Position numbers and translations under genes: made by a program. The notes below the pieces were generated by a model. The model saw nothing but the letters and a program-made list of their open reading frames with translations, was not told where the DNA came from and ran no database searches. A stretch of DNA of 64,000 nucleotides from NCBI GenBank assembly GCA_004293365.1, contig RDYN01000018.1, forward strand, positions 1 through 64,000. The letters run 5' to 3'. How positions within the stretch are numbered: the stretch's first letter is position 1; each line of letters opens with the position of its first letter. Shown in pieces: positions 44,725 through 53,440 of this stretch. The DNA is from Oscillatoriales cyanobacterium. GTDB taxonomy: Bacteria > Cyanobacteriota > Cyanobacteriia > Cyanobacteriales > Microcoleaceae.

Positions 44725-45861
44725 CTAGCCAAAGTTGATCCTGAGTAAAGACCAATCATCATCAAAAACTGCTTTAGCGTTCAACTTTTGAGTGTATCTC
44801 AAAACCAGCTCTAACTGGTCGGCAGTTCCACCGTTGTAAGATGCGAGCAGATCGATGAAAGGGTCTAGCCCCCAGATATTGCCGTCAGGTTGGTGAATCT
44901 CGTATACTCCGTCGCTAAAGATGTAGAGAGTGCTTAAATCCTCGACATCGCAGCAATTATCGACATAGGGGGCGTCGGGGAACATCCCGACTGGCATTCC
45001 GGGGGTTTTTAATTGCTTGATTTTAGCAGTGCTCGCAGGGGACTGGGAAATCAACACGGCCGGGGGATGGCCGGCGCTGGCATAAGTTAGCTGTCGAGTA
45101 ATGCGGTTGTAAACGCCGTACCAGATGGTGAAATATTTGTCATTTTGGTAGCTCATCTGGAAGGTGGTGTTGAGGGCCCGCAAAACATCGCTGGGTTTGT
45201 AGTAGTCAATGTTGGGCAGTGCGCGCGATCGCAACAAATTCAGCACGGCCACCGAAGGCAGGGCCGCCCGCAAACCGTGACCGGCTACGTCGAGCAAGTA
45301 AATCGCCAAATAATCGGCATCCAACCAGTTGTAGTCGAAACAATCTCCGCCTAACTGCCGGGAAGGAATGAATTTTGCCTCGATGCTGACAGGTTCCGTC
45401 ATCGGATCTGGCAGCAGCGATTGCACGTACTCGGCTGCTTCGGCTAACTCTGCTTCCAGGCTTTGCTTGGCAATTTTCAAATCTCGGCTGAGTTGGTGCA
45501 GCCGCAATCCGGCGCGTACTCTCGCCTGCAATTCGTTGAGTTCTATCGGCTTGGAGATAAAATCGTCGGCACCGGCGTCAAGCCCTTTGACTCGATCGGC
45601 GATCGAACCCAAAGAAGTCAACAAAAAGAATTGTGTAGTTGACAGTTCCGGATCTGCCTTAACTCGACGGCAAACATCAATGCCGGTCAAGCGCGGCATG
45701 ATCCAATCGCAAATTATCAGCGCCGGACGCATTTTTTGCGCCTGGGCTACGCCGTCTTCGCCATTGCTTGCTACTGTCACTTCGTAACCCTGTTTTTTCA
45801 GGGTTCTTCTCAGCAGTTCTTGAACAGCCGTATCATCGTCAATAACCAGAATTTGAAACAT
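44725..45861 (-). CDS. response-regulator PP2C phosphatase (RsbU/SpoIIE-like)
   Basis: This 378-residue protein has a receiver domain at residues 1-120, with the acidic pair D8-D9, phosphoacceptor D52 in LIICDWIMP and the switch Lys in FISKPIE. A short coiled linker leads to a SpoIIE-type PP2C phosphatase domain (about 165-378) with metal-binding Asp residues in GGDCFDY, LLDVAGHGLRAALPS and FSDGVYE. It should dephosphorylate a STAS antagonist such as the neighbouring 44384-44665 product in response to a histidine-kinase signal. Confidence 0.9.
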   Translation of the reverse strand: MFQILVIDDDTAVQELLRRTLKKQGYEVTVASNGEDGVAQAQKMRPALIICDWIMPRLTGIDVCRRVKADPELSTTQFFLLTSLGSIADRVKGLDAGADDFISKPIELNELQARVRAGLRLHQLSRDLKIAKQSLEAELAEAAEYVQSLLPDPMTEPVSIEAKFIPSRQLGGDCFDYNWLDADYLAIYLLDVAGHGLRAALPSVAVLNLLRSRALPNIDYYKPSDVLRALNTTFQMSYQNDKYFTIWYGVYNRITRQLTYASAGHPPAVLISQSPASTAKIKQLKTPGMPVGMFPDAPYVDNCCDVEDLSTLYIFSDGVYEIHQPDGNIWGLDPFIDLLASYNGGTADQLELVLRYTQKLNAKAVFDDDWSLLRINFG

Positions 45862-46540
45862 GGCACTCTGGTACTACAAGTCTTTCAAAGGTCTGGGGGT
45901 CATTTAAAATATATCCTGTGAGGGCGACTGTCTGAGATTGAGTATAGTCTATTGACACTCTCAGCGCTGAAGCGACTGAGATTCTTGGATCTGCGAACGA
46001 CTTTAAAACCCACTATCCTGACGGCAATGCTTAAACCAATTACCCGCGCTACAGCGCCAACTAACGAGCCTAACTTAGTGAATCCTTTCTTAGTCTATCT
46101 CCTCAAGCGTACTAGGGTACGAGCCTAGCGTTCGGGTGTGCCCCGCCCTACGTTTCCGGTCAAGCATTGTTTGTTTCTCTGTGGGTGGGATTTTCTGTTG
46201 GATATCCCTAGCTGTTTTGAGAGTTTTCGCCGCTCTTTGCCCAGTTCTTTACGCCTAAAAGTGTGTCTTGCAACCGTTTCACTATGGCGAGGGAGTCTAA
46301 CCCCGACAGTTCGATTATACCAAAACCTACGCACTTTAGACCAAATATCGCGGGGACTCGCATTCCCCCGGGTCGCTTGTATCGAGCGGGCTAAAGCCAC
46401 TGAGTTTTACGCTTACCGAGTGTTTCTATAACATCGCTTTTCAGGTAAATGCTTTTGCCGGCCAGCCATCAAGTTCAATTTACCTTTAAATTTGATGCAA
46501 ATTTTTGTTGGGTCGAACTTCACCCAGTTTATCAAGAACT
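45862..46540. other. spacer upstream of PP2C gene, partly unexplained
   Basis: About 680 bp between the PP2C gene and the TnpB element. A CGTACTAGGGTACG palindrome lies near 46106-46119. A minus-strand frame at 46125-46400 (91 codons, Arg-rich) matches no family I know and may be a decayed transposon part. No other gene is visible. Confidence 0.35.
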
Positions 46541-46547
46541 TGGGTTT

Positions 46548-47880
46548 AACACCCCGTCCTTCTAGGACGGCTTTAATTGTAACTTTTCATTACACGCTTA
46601 CCTGTTTTGTGCTGACTGCGGTAGCATAAGATTGGAGGTAAGAGCAATGCTAGTTTTTGAGTTCAAAGTTTACGGAAAATCAAGTCAGTTCCAAGCGGTA
46701 GGTGAAGCAATTCGTACCAGCCAGTTTGTCCGCAATAGCTGCTTGCGCTATTGGATGGACAATCCTAAAAAGAACAAGTACGACTTGAACAAATACTGTG
46801 CTGTATTAGCAGCAACTTTTCCGTTTACAGACGAACTCAACTCTCAGGCAAGGCAGGCAAGTGCAGAACGTGCTTGGGCAGCTATCTCCCGGTTCTACGA
46901 AAACAGCAAGAAAAAGATTCCTAGCAAAAAAGGATATCCACAATTCCAGAAAGACTGTCGTTCTGTTGAATACAAATCGACTGGGTGGAAACTTGCTTCG
47001 GACAGAAAGTCGATAACTTTTACCGACAAAAAAGGAATCGGCAAACTCAAACTCAAGGGTACTCGCGATTTGCATTTTTACTCCTTCAGCCAGATTAAAC
47101 GGGTTCGACTGGTAAAACGCGCTGACGGTATCTACGTTCAATTTTGTATTGATGTTAATCGAAAGGAAAATACAGAGCCAACAGGTAAGACGATTGGATT
47201 AGATGTTGGATTGAAGGAGTATTATACCGATTCAAACGGAGTCACCGTTGAAAACCCTAGATTCCTGAAAAAAGGTGAACGTGTTCTCAAACGCAGTCAG
47301 CGTCGAGTATCTAGAAAGGTTAAAGGTTCAAAAAACAGAGGTAAAGCCCGACAGATTTTAGGTAAGCGCCATCTCAAAATAAGCAGGCAGCGTAAAGACC
47401 ATGCTGTGAAACTGGCAAGGTGCGTAGTTCAGTCAAACGACTTGATAGCCTACGAAGATTTGAGAATTAAAAACATGGTGCAGAATCATTGTCTAGCCAA
47501 GTCTATTAACGACGCATCTTGGTATCAGTTCCGCGTCTGGCTTGAATATTTTGGAAAAGTATTTGATCGCGTAACTGTTGCGGTGAATCCGCAATATACC
47601 AGTCAAGAATGCTCCCTTTGTGGTGAAGTTGTCAAAAAAACGCTATCCACCAGGACTCACGCTTGTAAATGTGGGTGTTTGATGGATAGAGATGAAAACG
47701 CCGCTAGAAATATCCTAAGTCGGGGGTTGGGTACGGTAGGGCATACCGGAACCTTTGCAGTAGAGGCAAGTAACGCTTTGGAAGAATCGACCTCTACTTT
47801 GGTTGGAGAGATCCAATTAGAGCAAGTCGGCTCGTAGATCAAAGAATCCCCACGCCTCGATAGCTGGGGAGTGTCAAGGA
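46548..47880 (+). mobile_element. IS200/IS605-type element carrying tnpB only
   Basis: A hairpin CCGTCCT-TCT-AGGACGG at 46554-46570 marks the left end, and a TCCCCA/TGGGGA hairpin at 47847-47870 followed by GTGTCAAGG marks the right end. Between them is a single tnpB gene; no Y1 transposase (tnpA) is present. The segment just 3' of tnpB is the expected location of the guide (omega) RNA. Exact ends are approximate. The element sits between two genes of a partner-switching set. Confidence 0.7.
46647..47837 (+). CDS. tnpB: TnpB-family RNA-guided nuclease (IS200/IS605 OrfB)
   Basis: This 396-residue protein has a RuvC-like nuclease split into three motifs. The first Asp is in GLDVGLKEYYTDS, the Glu in LIAYEDLRIKNM, and the final Asp in CLMDRDENAARNIL. 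A zinc ribbon CSLCGEVV...HACKCGC lies between the last two. TnpB nucleases act with an RNA made from the element's right end and favour retention of the element. All catalytic acids are present, so the protein appears intact. The ATG at 46647 has a perfect GGAGG upstream; an in-frame TTG at 46632 overlaps that site and is rejected. Confidence 0.9.
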   Translation: MLVFEFKVYGKSSQFQAVGEAIRTSQFVRNSCLRYWMDNPKKNKYDLNKYCAVLAATFPFTDELNSQARQASAERAWAAISRFYENSKKKIPSKKGYPQFQKDCRSVEYKSTGWKLASDRKSITFTDKKGIGKLKLKGTRDLHFYSFSQIKRVRLVKRADGIYVQFCIDVNRKENTEPTGKTIGLDVGLKEYYTDSNGVTVENPRFLKKGERVLKRSQRRVSRKVKGSKNRGKARQILGKRHLKISRQRKDHAVKLARCVVQSNDLIAYEDLRIKNMVQNHCLAKSINDASWYQFRVWLEYFGKVFDRVTVAVNPQYTSQECSLCGEVVKKTLSTRTHACKCGCLMDRDENAARNILSRGLGTVGHTGTFAVEASNALEESTSTLVGEIQLEQVGS

Positions 47881-47902
47881 ACTATAATTTTAGTGACAGA
47901 CC

Positions 47903-48412
47903 GTGATTGAATTACAAGGTTCCGAAAAATTGCAACCCCTAAAGAAAGCGGCTCTTCAAGTCAATACTGGTCAGAGTGCTTTAGAGCCAGTTTTGTCCTG
48001 GTTTGCTCAGTTGTACGAGCAGCGAATTCCTACAAGTGTGTGGATACGCTGTCAGTTGGCTTTGGCTGAGGGCTTTACAAATGCGGTGCGTCACGCCCAC
48101 GAGGGCCAACGGCCGGATTTGCCGGTGGAGATTGACGTATTGGTGTCTGCTGAATCTGTAGAAATTAAAATTTGGGATTCTGGCCCTCCCTTTGATTTAG
48201 ACCAAAAAATTCAAGATATGTCGAAAACGATCGATCCTGAAGCTTCCGGCGGGCGGGGCCTCAAGTTGATGAAAGACATCGCAGACAGTCTCAGTTATAC
48301 GAGAACGGCTGATGGTCGTAACTGTCTGTCGATCGTCAAAAATTATACTCCTATCCCCGATCCGGCGGACGAAGATGATATTTTGCAATTGCCGGACGAA
48401 CTTTTGGGTTAA
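47903..48412 (+). CDS. RsbW-like anti-sigma serine kinase (HATPase)
   Basis: This 169-residue GHKL-fold ATP-binding protein has the N-box LALAEGFTNAVRHAH and the G-boxes WDSGPPFDL and ASGGRGLKLMKDIAD. In partner switching such kinases phosphorylate STAS antagonists and bind a sigma factor or other target. The start is a GTG at 47903. It probably forms a module with the STAS protein (44384) and PP2C phosphatase (44725), now separated from them by the TnpB element. Confidence 0.85.
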   Translation: MIELQGSEKLQPLKKAALQVNTGQSALEPVLSWFAQLYEQRIPTSVWIRCQLALAEGFTNAVRHAHEGQRPDLPVEIDVLVSAESVEIKIWDSGPPFDLDQKIQDMSKTIDPEASGGRGLKLMKDIADSLSYTRTADGRNCLSIVKNYTPIPDPADEDDILQLPDELLG

Positions 48413-48427
48413 TCGGCTCATCCGCTT

Positions 48428-49201
48428 TTAAACGCGGGATAAAGGGTTCAGCCAAAGCAGAATTGTCCGTTTTAATTGATTTAATTCTCGATACACTTCT
48501 TGTTTTACCCATTGGCCAAGAGCGTCGAAGGGTGTAAAAATTTGACCGACAGGCCAGCTAACATCTTGACCTAAGGGCGTTTGATGGTTGCCCGCCAGAG
48601 TCTGGAATGTAATCATGTCGGGAAATCTCTGTTTGAGCAAACCTGTTAACAGCAGGGTTTGGTCGATGTTGTCGCCGTTAAATTTGACTAACAGATTGCG
48701 CCGGATTTGATACCTATCTTGCACGAGGCGGTTGGTGTCTTGCGGGGAAGGGGTAAACTCTACGTTAAAGACGGGGGAAATTTGCTCGACGATCGGGATT
48801 GCTTCGGATGCCGCATAATTGTTGAAGGAGATCAGAATATTGCCGGCTCTTTCTACGTCAAACACCGAACCGATCAGCAAGTGCAGTTTGCATCCCATGC
48901 TGTGCCCCATGCCGTAGACGGGGAGATAGGAAGATTTGAGCAATTTGGTGGCGCGCAACCTGTCGAGGGCATTTTCAAATTTGTTGAGGACATCGCGGGC
49001 GATCGCAATATGATCCAAGGTATTGACAAACGGCGTTGCTACTACCACATATCCTTGATTCCCCAAAGCCTCTAACAGCCACCGATAGGTGAGTTGCGGT
49101 GCAGTAGCTACAAATGCGCCGCCGAGAAAATGTACGATCGCGATCGGTTTTGAGTTTGAGGGAATTAATACCCAGTTGCCAGAAATTTCTTGCCAGTCCA
49201 T
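48428..49201 (-). CDS. DUF1350 family protein (alpha/beta hydrolase fold)
   Basis: This 257-residue protein matches DUF1350 of cyanobacteria and plastids. It begins MDWQEISGNWVLIPSNSKP and contains VHFLGGAFVATAPQLTYRWL, an oxyanion-like region, and YGMGHSMGCKLHLLI, which has the GxSxG nucleophile-elbow pattern. The substrate is unknown. It is convergent with the RsbW-like gene (15 bp gap), so the two probably share bidirectional termination. Confidence 0.82.
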   Translation of the reverse strand: MDWQEISGNWVLIPSNSKPIAIVHFLGGAFVATAPQLTYRWLLEALGNQGYVVVATPFVNTLDHIAIARDVLNKFENALDRLRATKLLKSSYLPVYGMGHSMGCKLHLLIGSVFDVERAGNILISFNNYAASEAIPIVEQISPVFNVEFTPSPQDTNRLVQDRYQIRRNLLVKFNGDNIDQTLLLTGLLKQRFPDMITFQTLAGNHQTPLGQDVSWPVGQIFTPFDALGQWVKQEVYRELNQLKRTILLWLNPLSRV

Positions 49202-49599
49202 AAATTCAATTTAGTTAAAAGTAAAAAGGCGATCGTTCTCTGAAGGTATCAGGTAGAAGGTACAAAGCATAATTTTTGTTAACTTTTTGCTTTTACTTTC
49301 TGCCTAACAAATAGGTTTGCTACCCATTTTAAAATTCAAAAAACTTGGCTTTTTACTTACACCTTATTTATTCTAAGTGTTTTGGCAGCAAATAGCACGG
49401 CGGGTACACCCTGCTATTTCCCGATCGCTCGGGCTGAGGCTGGCGGCTTAATATAACACTATACGCGATGGTTAACGCTTTGTTGCGATCGCTCTGGCGT
49501 CGCGCGATCGAGCGTATCTATTTTTCAGAGGCTTTTATCTCCAAGACGGTTCAGATCGAACCGTCTTAGATCAAAACCTGCATACAAATACAAGAGCCT
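49202..49599. other. intergenic region
   Basis: About 400 bp with no convincing gene; it holds the hairpin at 49543-49567. Confidence 0.4.
49543..49567 (-). terminator. 10-bp stem hairpin downstream of glycosyltransferase gene
   Basis: AAGACGGTTC and GAACCGTCTT form a perfect 10-bp stem with a 5-nt loop, 33 bp beyond the stop of the minus-strand gene at 49600-50685. No strong U-run follows, so it may act weakly as a terminator or as an mRNA 3'-end stabiliser. Confidence 0.5.
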
Positions 49600-50685
49600 T
49601 TAGGAAAAACCGCTGACTTCCGACGATCGCTGGGGATTAAATTCTGCTGCATGACGGGTGCTTTCTGTCGTTTGACGGCTCAACTTCTCGTGAGATTTCA
49701 TCCATTTCCACTTGTTCAGAGTAGCTTGAGGATTGAGGGCTGTGGTAGCGATGCCATAAATCAGAGTCAGTACAATCTCCCGATTCAACCAACTTTGTCC
49801 CACCTTTCTCATGTAGTGCAGTGCCAAAACTTCTCGGAATTTGTTGAGCCTTGGCAAAAAGGGCAAATTGTTAAAGCACAACTGTTCGTACTCGTTGAGC
49901 GATAACTCTTTTTCTCCCCGCAAGCGCCGCAGTTGGTTTTCCTTGACACACTCAGAAGCTATGCGCTTTTTCAGCCAGTGCTTATCGGTGAGAGAGTTTC
50001 CTCTAATTCGATAATTTCCCAAAGGTGCTGTCGCCGCTAGCAAGCCGTGCTTTTGAGCAATTTTGGTAAATAACTCTGTATCTTCTCCTACCTGCCAATC
50101 TTCTGCAAAGCCGCCTTCTTTGAGCAGAATGAAGCGATCGACTACCACAGAAGACGGGAAAACCCAAGGACTTTCGCCTGTCTGCTTAATCGCCTGCATT
50201 TCTGCTTTAGTTGTAGGATAGGTAGGAACGTAACTCAACTTGTTGCCATGCTTGTCTAAATACCGCAAAGCGTGAGCAACTGCTTTGACTTCGGGATTGT
50301 CTGCGAGCATCTTCAAACAAACTTCTAGCTTGTTGGGTTCCCAGGTATCGTCGCTGTCTAGAAACGCTACATACTTGCCGGTTGCCCGCTTGATCATTAA
50401 ATTTCTTGACTTGGAAACCCCATAATTGTGGGGATTTCTATAGAACTTAATTCTCGAATCTTGCTTGGCCAGCCTAGCACCAACTTTGCTAGTATTGTCC
50501 GTCGAGCAGTCATCAACAATTAAAATTTCTAGATGCTTGTGGCTGCCATTAACTACGGAGGCAACGGCCTCGGCCAGGGTTTCGGCTGCATTGAATGCAG
50601 GAATGATTACACTGACTTTTGGGCTGTTCATAACTTGAATTAGTTGTGGTTTGGTAGTTGTTCGCTGAAGTATCGTCTTCGCCAC
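49600..50685 (-). CDS. family 2 glycosyltransferase
   Basis: This 361-residue GT-A enzyme has the N-terminal VSIIIPAFNA-type strand (VSVIIPAFNAAETLAEAV), the nucleotide-sugar site LEILIVDDCSTDNT, and the DxD-type metal site FLDSDDTWEP. The C-terminus is basic, with no clear membrane helix. Donor and acceptor are unknown; surface polysaccharide assembly is likely for the family. The start is a GTG at 50683-50685 with AGGGG upstream; an ATG 18 codons later is an alternative. It is a close paralogue of the frameshifted gene at 51789-52936. Confidence 0.85.
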   Translation of the reverse strand: MAKTILQRTTTKPQLIQVMNSPKVSVIIPAFNAAETLAEAVASVVNGSHKHLEILIVDDCSTDNTSKVGARLAKQDSRIKFYRNPHNYGVSKSRNLMIKRATGKYVAFLDSDDTWEPNKLEVCLKMLADNPEVKAVAHALRYLDKHGNKLSYVPTYPTTKAEMQAIKQTGESPWVFPSSVVVDRFILLKEGGFAEDWQVGEDTELFTKIAQKHGLLAATAPLGNYRIRGNSLTDKHWLKKRIASECVKENQLRRLRGEKELSLNEYEQLCFNNLPFLPRLNKFREVLALHYMRKVGQSWLNREIVLTLIYGIATTALNPQATLNKWKWMKSHEKLSRQTTESTRHAAEFNPQRSSEVSGFS

Positions 50686-51788
50686 ATATGACCCCTGAAA
50701 TTAGAATACGAAGCAAGTAAGGATTTTCCGCTGAAACTGAAAATTGCTGGCTGCCAAACGCACTGACTGGGATCTAGTGCGATGAAAGCTCGCGTTTTAG
50801 CAGTTAAGTTGCAAAGCATAATGTCCCGCGCTAGATGATTCCAGCTTCCACCCCCTGGCGTGTATGCCAGCAAGGGCAAAAATAGGATGCTGTTTCCCAT
50901 CGTTCGTCTATCTACATAGAATCAACAGTGCTTTCCGCAAAGGATTATACAGCTTTATTAAGTTTTATGACAGGAAATTTAAAAAATTAACTTCCTATAT
51001 CAAACTTCCTGCCTTGGGGGAAACAAGAGGTTAACTTACAGGGCGAAATAGTTATCTAAACTTAGTCAAAACTTGCTGGAAAAGATAAGTCTAGAAAGGC
51101 TATAATATCTGCCATGCCGAAAACCAAGGCTCAATTATCCGGTTTGTAAACCGCAGTTCTGTCTGTACTAGCCAGCCTGTTAAGGTCGAGAAGGAAGTCC
51201 ACAACTCGTTAAATTGGCTGAAAATAGTGGGTGACTCATGGCTAAAAGCGACCGCTAGGCAGACCCTTCAAGAGCAATCTTGATTGAATAGTGAGACTTG
51301 AGAAAGTTTAGCTAAGTTTTGTGTAGCAGAAACAGAGTTGGCTAGGGAATAGTGCGAAAATTTGGATTTTAGCCGTGTTTTCCGCTACTTAGTAGCTAGG
51401 CTGTTGATTTATACAGCCGTACTGCGCTTATTTACCTATAGCCAATATAACAGGCTGGAAGCCTGAGTGGGATCAGCCTAGCGGGGGGAAAACCCTCAAT
51501 ATGGGTATCGCAACCGATTTGACAGCTAATTTTTTTGGCGAATTCCCCTCTGTTCAATCCTTTGAGGGCTTTTGCCAGGGCGATCGCATTTTAGAGGGCC
51601 TGTGCAAAGAACCAATTTTTATTAACAACTCGACTGATGCAGAGATTGTCCACCAGTCGAGTTGTCAACAAACAGGCGGGTATTACCTACCCTAGAAGTC
51701 GAATCTCTAGCTGAGTCCAGTTAACTGTTCAGCTACTGCTAGAAAGTGGCAGAGTTCGGTAGGCTAGATGTAGCAGCCCAATAGCTAA
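50686..51788. other. 1.1-kb spacer, possibly transcribed structured RNA
   Basis: No convincing protein gene. A plus-strand TATAAT at 51101-51106 could be a -10 box. Downstream to about 51700 are many short inverted repeats. The best is ACAACTCGACTG (51625-51636) pairing with CAGTCGAGTTGT (51654-51665), a perfect 12-bp stem. A 64-codon frame at 51501-51695 contains this hairpin and is judged non-coding. RNase P, tmRNA and group I/II intron hallmarks were looked for and not seen. Confidence 0.35.
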
Positions 51789-52936
51789 TTAGTGAAATTC
51801 TTGATTTAATCGCTTCTGATATTTCATCCACTGAATTTTGTGTACAGTGGCTTGAGGGTTCAGCACTGTTGTGGCAATTCCGTAAATTAGAGCAGGCAAA
51901 ATCTCACGATTTAACCAGCTTTCTCCGGCTTTTCTCATGAAGCGAGTTGCCACAATCTCTCTGAACTTATTGAGTTTTTTCAACGGCGACAGATTTTGGA
52001 AAAAGATTTCTTGGTATTGCTTCAATGTTAACTCTGATTCACCGCGAATTCTGCGCTGCTGGTTTTTTTTAACGCAGTCTATCGCTAGACGCTTGTTCAA
52101 CCAATATTTATCGGTTAACGAATTGCCCAAAACTCGGTAGTTTCCTAAGGGCATCTTTGTGCTTAGCATCCCGTGCTTTTGAGCTAGTCTGGCCATCAGT
52201 TCGGTATCTGCACCTACTTTCCAGTTGTCTAAAAATCCTCCGATTTCTAGGATAGCTTCTCGTTCTACTACTAAAGCTGTGGGAAAAACCCAAGGAAGCG
52301 CGCCGTTTTGTTGAACATCCTGCAATTCTTCCCGACTTGTAGGATATGTGGGAATGTAGCTGACTTTCTCGCCGTCCTTGTTGAGATAGCGGAGGGCGTG
52401 ACCGACTGATTTAACTTCTGGGTGTTTGTATAGGAGATTCAAACATTCTTCTAGTTTGTTTTGTTCCCTGGTGTCGTCACTGTCTAAAAATGCGATAAAT
52501 TTTCCGGTTGCTGCTTCGAGCATTAAATTTCTAGATTGTAAGCTCCTAGGTTTTTCGGATTTTTGTAATACTTAATTGGCAGATCTTGCCCCGCCATGTC
52601 GGTGACTATTTTGTCGGTGCCGTCGGTGGAACCGTCGTCAATCACTAGGATTTCTATATTCCGGTGAGTCCCCTGGAGTGCGGAGGCGATCGCTTCGCCT
52701 ATGGTGTCTTTGGCGTTGAATGCCGGCATGATGATGCTAACTTTTTCGCGGGAAAAATTTGTGCTAATGGCAGGTGCTGCTGCTTTTTTGACAATCCTGG
52801 GTGCGAGAATAGTGGGCGAAGCAGTTTTGAATTTTTCTGTGTTTAACTTGTTGTCGATTGCACCTGCAATATCTCTATTCTTGATGTTTTTGAGGTTGAA
52901 TCTGGGGATGAATGCGCCGATATTTTCTGCATTCAT
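51789..52936 (-). pseudogene. family 2 glycosyltransferase, frameshifted
   Basis: Two abutting minus-strand frames together make one GT2 enzyme. The 5' part (52936 to about 52540) has VSIIMPAFNAKDTIGEAI and ILVIDDGSTDGTD and stops after NPKNLGAYNLEI. The 3' part (to 51789) resumes with SRNLMLEAATGKFIAFLDSD. One base is missing at about 52536-52537: restoring it gives AYxSRNLM, matching the intact paralogue at 49600-50685 (VSKSRNLM). The joined protein would be about 380 residues. Either a recent pseudogene or a sequence error. Confidence 0.85.
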
Positions 52937-53440
52937 AAAGCTTGATGGAGATGTTTATTTGAGATGATTGTTTGCTTCAATAGATTCCGATTAACCAACA
53001 CTCCGGACAGTTGGGTGAACAGTTCACTAACGCTTTTTTGGGCTTTAAGTTCAAGGATTGCGGTTTTTGGGAAAGTTAGCTCCACGCCCTGACTTGAACA
53101 AAAGCTCCAGCCTATGAGTGGATAGGGCTTTGCTCCTTAAAATCAGCGCAAATTTTGATCGGAGTATTCATTAATAAAAATTTAATAATTAATCCAGCCA
53201 TACTAGCAATCTTCCCGCTCGGCTGCAACACTTTTGGCTATAAGTTTTTTTGATAATGCTTAAAATTGCTGACAATTTAAATTAGAATGTAGTGTATTTA
53301 ACAATTACCCTACTGAACATATTTGAGTTTGAGTAAACTTGTGGCTGTTAATGATTCCGATCTGAAGTTAAATTAAATCTATGTCTTTAGGATGAGGTCA
53401 TTTAATTGTCACTGTAATATTAACTGACAGAGGGGGGGAA
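52937..53440. other. intergenic region
   Basis: About 500 bp between divergent genes; AT-rich, without repeats or convincing frames. Presumably promoters of both neighbours. Confidence 0.4.

Noticed and set aside
46125-46400. 91-codon Arg-rich minus-strand frame next to tnpB
   Set aside because: It is not a Y1 transposase and has no recognised family; probably a chance frame or decayed DNA.
51501-51695. 64-codon plus-strand frame (MGIATDLTANF...)
   Set aside because: It contains a perfect 12-bp hairpin, has no recognisable similarity and lies in a structured spacer; judged non-coding.
50686-51788. RNase P RNA, tmRNA or group I/II intron in the spacer
   Set aside because: The conserved core sequences of these RNAs were looked for by eye and not found.
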